Shown here: positions 37,328 to 46,995 of the stretch, one piece after another
Layout: each line of letters opens with the position of its first letter
How positions within the stretch are numbered: position 1 is the stretch's first letter
From: Nectonema munidae
Taxonomy: Eukaryota > Nematomorpha > Nectonematoida > Nectonematidae
DNA length: 64,000 nucleotides
Reading direction: 5' to 3'
Assembly: GCA_030549495.1 (NCBI GenBank)
Contig: JAUIRK010000593.1
Location: 1 to 64,000 of the forward strand
Notes under the pieces: generated by a model
Databases searched by the model: none
The model's input: only the letters and a program-made list of their open reading frames with translations
What the model was told of the DNA's origin: nothing
Program-made: the position numbers and the translations under genes

Positions 37328-37871
37328 TCAGAAATCTTGCGTTTCTAGCCAGTCCAAACTTTGTTTTAGCATAGAGCAGACATCACTAGCTTTGACTGTT
37401 GGCTCTTGCTGGGGAGGAGAGATGTCTGGAGAGTCATCAGTCTCGACCACTGGCCCTAAAAGCTGTTCGTCTGTCTGCAGTTGGAAGACTGGTTCATCGG
37501 CCTCAATCTGTTCGCAGTTGTCTATCATCACACTCAGAGACACGTCTTGATTTAGATGGGATTCGAGTTTGGCTTGTGCTTGCTTCACCTCGTTATCAGT
37601 AAAACCCAGAAAGTCATTCAAGTCCTTATCAGGCTGTTGGTTGAAGGCAGGACCCAGGGTTTTGTTCCAGCAGTTGGTGACTGTTGTTTTGGTGACATTA
37701 TGCCAGTCTTTGGCGGACATAAACATATCTTTAAGCGAGAACTGCTTGAGAAATGGGATGGCTTTAAGATCTGAATCAAGAAGAAAAAGAACAAAAATCT
37801 ACAAAAAACGGGAGCCAAGGGATAGCGCGTTATAAGCGATTTCGCGTGCGCGTTATAACGTTTATTGACTG
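37328..37871 (-). pseudogene. Tigger/pogo remnant: terminus joined to C-terminal coding part
   Basis: Read on the minus strand from 37871, CAGTCAATAAACGTTATAAC is a Tigger/pogo-type terminus next to a TA. Within about 80 bases it runs into FLKQFSLKDMFMSAKDWHNV and TKTTVTNCWNKTLGPAFNQQ, the region after the DDE domain in Tigger/jerky-like transposases. The frame then stays open to a stop at 37328 (LKQSLDWLETQDF). The HTH and DDE domains are missing, so this is an internal-deletion derivative. The other terminus was not located. Confidence 0.6.
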
Positions 37872-37874
37872 TAT

Positions 37875-39420
37875 AATTAATTTTGGCGTTTATTAAAAAA
37901 GCAAGATTCCAATTTTTGATGTTTTGGTTGTCCTCACCATATTGTTAAAAGAAATCTTATGGAGAATTCTTAATGTCAAAGCAAAATTTTTATGTTTATA
38001 AATAGTTAACATTTTATGACAATTTAATTAGTATTATATTATACATAAATATAATAATTTGCCACTTTTTGGTTTCAAGAGTGTGTTTTTACAAAATGGC
38101 AAAATGTATTTCCACATTGCTTAGAATTGTGAATGAAGAAGCTGGCCAAGCCTAGAATTAAATTGGGCCACGCCAAGAATTAAGTTGGGCCACACCCTGG
38201 TATAGAGAATACACCTACCCTACATTAAACTTGCACTGTTAGCTCCCAACTGCATCATAACTGTGGAAATTTTATCAAGTCGAAATACCTTATTTGTCAT
38301 TACGCACTCATAACCACTCAGCAAAAGGTTGATGTTTAGCTGCAACACAACTTTCAATTCGTTTTGTAAGAATACGTTCTTTGTATATAGCAAGGGGAGA
38401 TGGTTGGCAACTTCCTCTTTATTCCAACATTTTCTTGCGTTTGTTTGATAAAGACGTTTCCGCCCAAAATGGCCTTATTTAAATCCTCGTGCACAATGTT
38501 CACGCTGTCCCCGTTTACTCTTTACACAAATTTAACGCGTCACCTTCAGCACCAGAACTATATTATTTTCCTACATCACATACTAAACGGGACTTATTAG
38601 AATGCTCTTAATATTTTTCACATTTTTATATCAATTTTTGAGAATGACAGATTTTGGATTATTTGCAACAGTTCCGGTACTACTTTTAAATTTCAATAAA
38701 TATAACTCCTAGATAATCCAAATAACTTAGCTCTAAAGTTATTTTTAGAAAAAAGTTCTAAAGTTATATTTTACCTTTGACTCTATTTATTAGCAGAGAT
38801 ACGACTTTAGGTCGTAATTCTTATTTTAGGCATAAACGATCAAATCAAAAAACCAAAGCAAACGAATGAGATAGACTTTGGCACGGCATTTTGAATAAGT
38901 AAACCATATCAATGAATTTTTTTATAAATTTAAAAAGAAAAAAATTATAAATACGAGAGGCAATATATTATACTAATATAAAAAAATAAAAACAAATATC
39001 AAAAAATATTTTAAAAAATAATAAAAACAAAAATAATATAATTTTTAGTTGTAGCCGAAAACTTTTGGACGGGAATGTATGAAATCTCAAAAATATTTTT
39101 AAATATGAATTTTTTTAGGAAAGATGAAGTTACTTTGTTGTTTTATCAGGAAAAAAGGAGTTAGTTAAAACGGTGACAAAACGCTTTTATTCAAAAATTA
39201 GAAATTTTGTTTTGAAACACATTTTTTAAAATGCACTTTCTTTAAAGGCATAAAAAAGGAAATAATAATATGGTTTGCAAATTTAAGAAAATAATAAAAG
39301 CAAGGAAGCACACTTATAAATAAAAGTAAGCTCCATCGCAAAGGAGTGAGTGATCTCACGTCATACGATTCTACATAGGGTTTACGCACAACAACGCTTG
39401 GCTACGACGAGACTTGTGTC
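37875..39420. other. intergenic, no gene recognised
   Basis: Contains a small direct duplication at about 38150-38205 (AGAATTAAATTGGGCCAC, then AGAATTAAGTTGGGCCAC). Otherwise AT-rich with short chance frames only. The final hundred bases before 39423 would be the 3' UTR of LIN9. Confidence 0.45.
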
Positions 39421-39422
39421 TC

Positions 39423-40836
39423 CTATTTGTCAGTGAACACTCTTTTAGCGAAGGGACCAAATGTGGATTCGATGTAGTTCAAGTGGATCTGAACGGTGTT
39501 TTCAAAGAGTTTTGGGCTGGAGCGCAGACACGCACTTTTCGGTATTTGAACTAGGAAGTTTTTATAGGCGTTGTAGCTGGCGACATCAAAGGAAGCGCTG
39601 CTTGTGAATAGGCCTTGAAGCATAAGAAGAATGCATGTGTAGTGCACGGTCAGTTTCCAGGCAGAGCTGGAGGGAGAGCAGTTCGTGAGGGGAATCTCGG
39701 CTGATTGCAAGTGCTGACCACTAGGAAGCAAAGAGTCTTGCGACATTACTGGGTACTTGCCATCTCTCACGTCCAGCATCAAGGCTTCTGCTCTTTTGCG
39801 AATGGAGTCAAGCCAGTGCGTCTTGGAGTGAAAGTGCTTGTTGATGTCTTTGAGAAGAGTGGAGATTCTTTCTTGGAGGATGTTCAATTTGTAGACCAAC
39901 TCGGCGTAGTTTTCTCTAAAGTCGTAGGAGTAATGAAAGACGGCCTTGTGAATGCTGGCCGCTTTCACAGCTTGCGCGCACTGGTTCGCTTCTTTCAGCT
40001 GGGTCAAGAGGCTGCGCTTGAACGAGAAGAGCTGCAGACACTTGCACATCATCAAAATGAGCTTGGTGCTGTAGCCGCAGTAGACCCCCTCGATTCCCGC
40101 TTCGAGCAGGTCGCGCTTCAGCAACTCGTTGGAGAAGGCGGAGCAGGAAGGATCTTGCTCGTTGCCGGGCGAGCACATGAAATCGCTGTGAGCATCTAAG
40201 TGGTTGGCATTCGCAGTGCTGGCAGTCTCGCCGCCAGACTCAAGCAAGCACGGAACCAAGATGTTGCGATGAGCAGCGAAGCTCTCTTCCCTGATTTCAA
40301 AGTCTGCGAGGGAAGAAGTGCCGAGCGAGGGGTCGTTGAAGCACACGTGGTAGGAAGCAGAGCAGGCGTTCACGGCATCGATCTTGCCTGTCAAAAGGCC
40401 ATGCCGCGTTCCCAGCATTCTCTTCGCGGTGACTTGAGTGCCGATGATGAAAGAGGAAGGCACTTCAGGAGGAATTCCTGTGTATTCACTTGGCTCATTT
40501 GCTTTGATTCCTGTTCGATTAAACTGGATTTTGCGAATTTTTTGACGTTTCGCATGCACTTCTCGTCGCTCTTCGTCGAAAAACGCTGCCGAACAACGTC
40601 TCGGCTTTCCCATTAACTTGCGAATTTTTCTCCAGTGAACACGTGTCAATTTTGGGTTCATAGAGTTAAACATGCTTTTGAAGCAGGTAATAAATTCACT
40701 TTGCATAGAAAAAATAGCCTCGTCTATTGTAGAGATGAAAAACTCACAACACACCCAGCGACTTGAGTTGGGGAGCTTCAAGAAGTTTTGAAGTTTAATA
40801 ATACACTTTTTACACATTTGTAATGCGATTAAAAAT
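39423..40836 (-). CDS. lin9: LIN9 / Always-early homologue, large 3' coding exon
   Basis: Encodes about 470 residues of a LIN9-family protein, a core subunit of the nuclear MuvB/DREAM complex that controls cell-cycle gene transcription. The N-terminal part is the DIRP domain (KLQNFLKLPNSSRWVCCEFF, then NPKLTRVHWRKIRKLMGKPR and CSAAFFDEERREVHAKRQKI). Next is a Tudor-like segment (VTAKRMLGTRHGLLTGKIDA, then YHVCFNDPSLG). A helical, probably coiled-coil region follows (about residues 262-345 of the open frame), and the C-terminus (KLFENTVQIHLNYIESTFGP) matches the conserved tail. The stop is at 39423-39425. I place the 5' edge at the acceptor TACTTCAG, with the first exon base at 40836; the open frame continues upstream to 40865 but with intron-like sequence. 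Upstream exons for the basic N-terminus were not found. The plus-strand frames across it are shadows. Confidence 0.92.
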
Positions 40837-40839
40837 CTG

Positions 40840-42074
40840 AAGTATGTCAAAAAAATTATCAACAAAGTTCTTGATGCGCATCGTTCATAACAAAAACAAA
40901 TTTAAATCGGGCAATCAAGTTCTTCTATTCCGAATAACGCTCATAGCATCTTTTCTTAAAGAGAGGATGCGCTGTACTTTCAAAGATTAGTATACACATT
41001 GCATCGCTATAGTCGCATAACTTCGTAAACGCAAAGGCGAAGAAGTAAAGCGAAATCTGGCGTTGGCGCTAATCAACAGTTGTTATTTGTTTGGATAGTG
41101 TGGGAACGAAGTCATGGCTATACTCTCTCGAACTTGGCAAAATAGGACTGTTAGATTGACTACTAGATCTAACATGCATCATATAATTATTGTTGCGAAT
41201 TTTGACTTTTTCTAATGGCATATTTTTATTTTTAAATTATAAAATGGAAAAGAATAAACAAAAACTTGGCAGCATTAATCATTTTTACAAAGCGAAAAAA
41301 CAGAGTAGTAACTCCTTTAAAGTTAAGCTAAATTAGGATATTACATAAGAGCTATTAGACTACTTTTTGAATCAAGGTTTCATTTTTAAGTGTCAAATAC
41401 ACGAAATTAAATTTCAATGACAAAAATAGTCCAAAAATGGAAAGAACGATGACAACCACGACTTGAAAATCTTTTGTTTTTTAATATTTTTGAAAGCATT
41501 AGAAGCATGAAATTTGATACTCGTATAATTTTGTCATAAGTATGAGAACTGCGTTGGAGAAATTAAAAGTCGATTTATCCAATAAAACTATGACATAATA
41601 TATAAAATATGTTATAAAATAATAACACATTTCCTTGAAGCATACGCCGCCCATTTTTGAAAGCATGAGGTAAATTTTTTAATTGTATTTAGAGCAAAAC
41701 TTCTCTAAAGCTGCGTTTTATATGAATTATTCGCGTTAAAGTTTTTTAAGCAGCTGCATCCATCTCATTCCCATTGATTGCATTATTCACACAAATCGCT
41801 ACATAAATCCTACGGTACCATTACTATTACTATTACTATTAAGCGAATAGTGTAGTACATTAAGCGAGCGTGTAGATTAGTTACACAGAAAAACAAAGAA
41901 TCATCTTATATAAACTTCATATTCAACCTACACATATCATCAGTTCATTTAAAACTCTCCAACCTTCACTTATTTGTTTTCAGTTGTTTTCTCTATCAAT
42001 CAGATATCCTTTCATTAATTCCTATGATGTGCTTGATAGACTACTTCACTTTCAAATGAAAAGCCTATTTGCCC
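40840..42074. other. upstream of LIN9 exon; intron or intergenic, nothing recognised
   Basis: AT-rich apart from a mixed patch at 40880-41170. Any upstream LIN9 exons should lie in this direction on the minus strand, but no coding stretch could be identified. A short ATT-ACT repeat lies at about 41821-41840. Confidence 0.4.
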
Positions 42075-42336
42075 CCAACAATTTTGGATTTTTTTAAACT
42101 AGTGTATATGCGATATGCAAATTTAATTAAAATATTTTTGCAGGAAGTATAGTATTTAAATTTCATCAATTTTGTAAAAAAATATAAAGTAGTCTTATAA
42201 ATTTAGGTATGCGCTGAATACTCTACTTTAAAGGATTGCTTGAATATTTGGTCTCCCGTGGTATTTCCAGACCAGAAATTTTGAAAATTGCAAAAAAAAA
42301 TTTGCCCCCAAATAATTTTGAGGATGAGCCCCTGAT
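42075..42336. repeat. second copy of the 13083 hAT-type MITE
   Basis: About 240 bp match 13110-13355 closely, sharing GGTCTCCCGTGGTATTTCCA, AAGGATTGCTTGAATATTTG and ATATAAAGTAGTCTTA. The right end is diverged (GAGGATGAGCCCCTG) and the left end is not intact, so this copy is older or truncated. Confidence 0.9.
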
Positions 42337-42619
42337 CTTCCATATATTGCTCCGGTTTAATCATTAAATTATTATCGGGATTTTTAATTTCAAGAGAAAA
42401 TCTTCTATACATGTTTATAATTATATTCAAGCACAACTAATGAATTTCGTATGACTTCATACATAATTAATTTTATTTTTTTTTATTTGTAGCTAAGTTT
42501 GAATACATTTTAGTACAATAGATGATTTACATTATGATTGAACATACGAACAGTTTCTCAACTGATAAAAAATTTGAAATCATTTTTAATACTAAACTTA
42601 TTCGATATAGGAAACAAAT

Positions 42620-42705
42620 GTAAAAAGAAAATGTAATCTCTATCACCTCGACTTTAAAATAGAAAAGAATAAATCGATATTTCGACCATACGGTCTTTAT
42701 CAAAA
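42620..42705 (-). repeat. repeat with hammerhead-like core
   Basis: On the minus strand: TTTTGATAAAGACCGTATGG followed directly by TCGAAATATCGATTTATTC. GACC-GTAT-GGTC is a perfect short stem between TGATAA and GAAA, the layout of a hammerhead core (CTGATGA, stem II, GAAA), though the first box has two changes. A similar arrangement lies at 58670. This may be the end of a retroelement carrying a degenerate ribozyme. Confidence 0.3.
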
Positions 42706-43085
42706 TTATTGTTATATTTGATATAACAAACAATAAATAAAATTTATAATTGTAATAAAAATAATAATATTAAACTGTATAAAAATTGTATATTAAATCA
42801 GAAATTTAATTAAAATATAAGTGGAAAATTTCTTACGACAAAATGAATCAAAGTTTTTTAAATACCAAAGCTGCATTGGATTAAAGAGCAAAAATATTTA
42901 ATAAATTAAAAAAAAATAATGAGTAAAAAAAATAATTAAGATGGGAGACTGTCAAAGTGATATAAATAATGCATCGAGATGACATGTCGCAAAAATAGAA
43001 AAATCCTATTTTATTTTAAACTTTTAGTAGTTTGAACGAGTCTTTATAAAATGAAGATACTTCAGTGGTCTTATATTTACATACA
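42706..43085. other. AT-rich DNA left of the Tigger element
   Basis: Nothing recognised. Confidence 0.5.
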
Positions 43086-43607
43086 GTAAAACCTGGATAA
43101 AACGGTACCTTTGAAAAGCGACATCCTCCTAGATATGGTGAAAATTTTTTTTTTACTTTCTTATACTTGATACTGTATGTATTACCTGTCTCAAGCAATC
43201 CTTGTTTGATGAACTTTTCAATCTTTTTGGAAATAAAAATTTTATAAAATTTTCATTTTTTAAAATATGAAAATACTTTTGATATGTTTGCTTAATTTTT
43301 TGATCTTTCTGGAAACAAAAAATTTTTTATTTATGATATTTAGTATTCTTTAATTTTTTTCCACTTTTAAATGATAAGTTTAATAAATTTCACAAAAAAA
43401 ATATTATAAAATGAAGATATGACAATGACGGCTATAACTTAAAACTATTGGAAAAAACAAAGCTCATTACTTTTAAATAGTAACAAAATTTTAAATTTTA
43501 TTTTTTTTCACTGTTTTTAAAAACAACAATACAATTTCTTTCAATTCCTTATCAAATTATTGTAAGTAAAAATATTGTAAAAAGGCTACCTCTTGGTGAT
43601 AACTATC

Positions 43608-44131
43608 GGGTGAGACTTTTTACCCAAATACACCCAAATATACCCAAATACACCCAAACAGATCAAAATAAATTTAAATATTCAAAGAATAAATTAAATA
43701 TACATAGAAGAATTATACTCAGGATAAAACTAATATAAATTATAAATTTAAAAAATTAATCAATTTTTTTTTAATTAAAATTGTTTATATTATAACTTAA
43801 AATAAAATAATTATTTATAAATAATAATATATTAATATAATTATTTTATAATAGTAAGTTTGATAACACAATATAATTTTTTAATTAAATAATTATGAAT
43901 TATAATTACTAATATATGTGGTCTGGCAAGAAAATGGGTGACATAAAAATATATAACAATACTCTATTACAAGCCCTCGTTCAAACTTAAATACCTGTGT
44001 ATCTTTTTATTTTAAGCATTTATTTAATATTATTTTTAATTTCAAGTTCTTATTTGTAAATAAAGAACATATTTATGTGTATTTGGGTATATTTGGGTGT
44101 ATTTGGGTATATTTTGGTAAAAAGTCCTACC
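43608..44131. mobile_element. MITE with ACCCAAATAY-repeat termini
   Basis: The ends are inverted: GACTTTTTACCCAAATACAC at left and, in reverse, GACTTTTTACCAAAATATAC at right. In each, ACCCAAATA(C/T) units repeat several times in tandem. The string GATAACTATC occurs at both borders (43598-43607 and 44132-44141); depending on where the TIR is drawn, the target duplication is 8 to 10 bp. The inside is very AT-rich and non-coding. Superfamily unresolved. Confidence 0.8.
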
Positions 44132-44145
44132 GATAACTATCCTTT

Positions 44146-45391
44146 AGTGCTCTGCGCAGGGCAGACAACCCGCGCGGGTTTTGCGGGACCCGCACCCGTG
44201 GGTTATCTACAGCAACATTTTTGCTCAGCGAGTGCGGATTTTATTAATATAGTGCGGACAATCTGTGGGTTGTCCGCATTCACTTTTATGCAAGTTTTTA
44301 TGTGTGGATAATTGATTTTTTGGAAATAGCTTATTTTTTATTGCTATATGTTACGTATATTGGAAAGAGATTTACATGGAGTAAATTGTGTGTGATAAAG
44401 TGAAATCCTAATTGAAATAGAAAGATAGACCAGGTTTGATTAGCGTGATTGTTACGTGTACAAGAGAAGAAGGAGAAAAAAATCAAATAATAAGAATATC
44501 ATATTTTTGAAATATCCATTATAAAATATTATTCAATAATTCATTTTTTTGTTGTTTTCTTTCGCACATTTTAAATGGCAACGTTAACATCTCAGCAAGT
44601 TTCATCTCATTTGAAATCTGACTTATATAAAATAAAAAGTGTAAATGGATTGAAATCGGAGGTCTGGAAGACGTTTGGTATTGTGGTAAATGAAAAAAAC
44701 ACTGGTTTGGATTTTGCCATTTGTAAAGTATGCTTTCAAGCTTTCGCTTATTGTGGAAGAAAAACAGGTACTTCTATTCTTAGGAGACACAAGTGCAAAA
44801 TATATACTAATCAAACTTTACTGACTGATGTTATCAAGCCAGTTTTGAATAATGTTAAAGTTATTTCGAAAGCTAAAAAAACATTAAACTGGCATGCGTC
44901 CGTTTTATAGCTAAAGTTCTTAGACTGAAATGATCGGTTGTGGTGGATTCATTGACTTAGTTCAAGAGGTAAACTCTAACGCTTTCTTAAATTTGTAAAA
45001 TTATTTTATATGAGAAAACAAACTATACAAATTAAAAAAATACAAATTTGAAAAATCCAAGGGCTAATCTTTTGTGATTCTATATTCAAAATTTGAAATA
45101 TTGCAATTGTTGATGAAACAATTTGTTTATTCAGGTAACAAAACGTGTTAAGACAATTTTTTTCAGACAAAACTATATTCGTAAAAAAATTTAATAAAAT
45201 TTTTAAAGTATTATATAGTATTCATTTTTTTCTAAGCAGGTTAAATATATAAATAACATTTAATTAGCGTTGTATTATTTCGATAAAATGCGGGTCGGCT
45301 GCGCGTTAACTGCGGGGCGGGACGGATGCAAATTGAATTATTGCGGCACGGGGCGGTCGCGTACAACTTTTTACAACCCGCGCAGGGCTCT
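44146..45391 (+). mobile_element. internally deleted hAT element (BED finger exon kept)
   Basis: The left end AGTGCTCTGCGCAGGG and, in reverse, the right end AGAGCCCTGCGCGGGTTG are the widespread hAT terminus with GCGCGGGTTG words; GC-rich subterminal sequence lies at both ends. The flanks TATCCTTT and AATCCTTC match at 6 of 8, a decayed target duplication that also overlaps the border of the neighbouring MITE. Only a BED-finger exon of the transposase is left. Confidence 0.75.
44575..44968 (+). pseudogene. hAT transposase N-terminal exon with BED zinc finger
   Basis: Starts at ATG 44575. The BED-type finger spans about residues 27-74: SEVWKTFGIVVNEKNTGLDF, then C50-x2-C53 (CKVCFQAF) and H72/C74 (ILRRHKC). 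The frame stops at 44910, but a shifted frame continues with VRFIAKVLRLKMIGCGGFID and LVQE to a donor-like AGAG/GTAAAC at 44968, as expected at the start of the hAT core. The rest of the transposase is absent before the right TIR at 45391. Confidence 0.65.
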
Positions 45392-45549
45392 AATCCTTCC
45401 CCACGCCCACTTACCCTCTCCATCACAAAACATTTAAAATTTATATGCCCTCTCCATTTTTGGGACGTCAAATATGTATGACTCCTTATTTTTCTAACTT
45501 TATCTTTTACTTTTATTGATATGATCAAATATAGTGAAAAAAACTTGTT

Positions 45550-46736
45550 TTTTTTCAGAATATAAAAACCAAACTACGAATTCATTTAAACCTTAAGCAA
45601 AAAGTAGAAGTTTTGGAAAAATATGAAAATAAACAAACTTGTTGTTCCATAGCATCTTTTTACGGAGTTGATAAAACTCAGATTCAAGATGTAATAAAAA
45701 AGAAAGATAAAATGAATATATCCGACTTCAGAGACTCCAACAACTGTTTACAGAATTTCCAAAAAAAACATAATATCAATTGTTCATACTTACATGGTGA
45801 GTCTTCATCAGTTGATCCAGTTGTTGTTGAGCGCTGGAAGGAAGAACTCGCCTCACTTTGTGAAGATTATGAGTTAAATGATATTTTCAACGCTGACGAA
45901 ACAGCCCTCTTTTACAAAGTTTTGCCTTCAAGATCCTTGGTTTTAAAAAACGAAAATTGTAAAATAGTAAAATGTCAAAATTCAGGGTTACTGTATTATT
46001 GGCTTGCGGTGCTACAGGGGAAAAATTTTTACCGATTGTTATCAGAAAATATCAAAAGCCAAGATGCTTCAAAAACAAGTCTGCCAAATTCTTTGCAGTC
46101 AACTATTACTTCAACAAAAAATCATGGATGACATTAACTATTTTTTCTACATGGTTTAAATCTGTCAACAACAAAATGATTAAAGAAAAAAGATTAGATC
46201 TTTTATTCGTTGATAGTGTTTCTTCTCATATGGACATGAAGCTTTTAAATGTAAAAATAAAGTTCCTACCTGCTAACACAAGCTCTGTACTTCAACCTCT
46301 TGATTATAGTATAATCAAAAATTTCAAATCTTTTTATAGAGTCAAGTTACTAAAGTACATTATTTTACGTGTAGATAAAATCAAAATGGCAACAGATGTT
46401 ACGAATAAAATCGAATTATTTGATGCTTGTCAATGTGTTTTTCAAGCTTGGAACGAGGTTGAAGTTTTGACAATAAAAAATTGTTTCAAGAGTGGATTTA
46501 ATTTTTCAAATTTGTCATCTCCTCCTCAAATATCCACAATACTACCAAGAGAATGCTCAGTTTTGTTGGAGAAAATATCATGGAAGCATTATATAAATTG
46601 TGATGAAAATATTCAAACATCAATTGAGGAAGAACTATCTGGTGAAGAGAGTATTGAAATGACTTGTATTGATGAGGAGGAAACCACGCAAAAAGTAGAA
46701 AGAATAACCAGAAGCCAAGTATTTGAAAGCCTTTGA
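45550..46736 (+). pseudogene. Tigger/pogo transposase, one frameshift
   Basis: The first frame (through about 45975) has an HTH (KQKVEVLEKYENKQTCCSIA, SFYGVDKTQIQDVIKKK), a shortened CENP-B-like part (FQKKHNINCSYLHGESSSVD) and the first catalytic Asp in NADETALFYKVLPSR (D95 counting from Met 45613). The second frame, from 45972, continues RVTVLLACGATGEKFLPIVI and KKPRC-like sequence, with the second Asp in LLFVDSVSSHMD (D81) and the third in SSVLQPLDYSIIKNFK (D111). Cut-and-paste transposase of the DDD type, TA target. The frameshift near 45975-46000 makes it inactive. The acidic C-terminal tail ends at 46736. Confidence 0.88.
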
Positions 46737-46995
46737 AATTTGAAGAACTTTTCTTTTCAAATTGATTCTGAAGAGCTTCTGAAAATTTCCCAGAAGGCAA
46801 CTAAAATTGTTGAAGAGCATAAATTTTTCCAACTGAAACAACTCGATATAAAAAAATTTTTTATTAATAAGAAACATGAATAAATAGATCACGCTTATTT
46901 TTAATTTATTTTTTCACCTTTATATAACTACCACTTTTTAGATGCGACTTTAAAAAGGTTGATTTTAGCTCGGTCGCATCTTTCTGGTTATACTG

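Larger units (their letters stand above)
43086..46995 (+). mobile_element. Tigger/pogo element with two nested insertions
   Basis: The left end CAGTAAAACCTGGATAAAAC follows a TA. The right end in reverse reads CAGTATAACCAGAAAGATGC; the TA after it appears to have changed to TG. Inner subterminal words (CCTTTGAAAAGCGACATCC left; CAACCTTTTTAAAGTCGCATC as reversed right) also resemble each other. Between the ends lie a MITE (43608-44131), a hAT remnant (44146-45391) and the Tigger transposase (45550-46736). Subtracting the insertions leaves about 2.1 kb, a normal length for Tigger elements. Confidence 0.75.

Noticed and set aside
39705..40616. Plus-strand open frames opposite LIN9
   Set aside because: Antisense shadows of a GC-richer coding exon, without their own motifs.
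44575..46736. A single fusion gene of BED finger plus Tigger transposase
   Set aside because: hAT termini and a decayed target duplication separate the BED exon from the Tigger frame, so they are nested elements, not a fusion.
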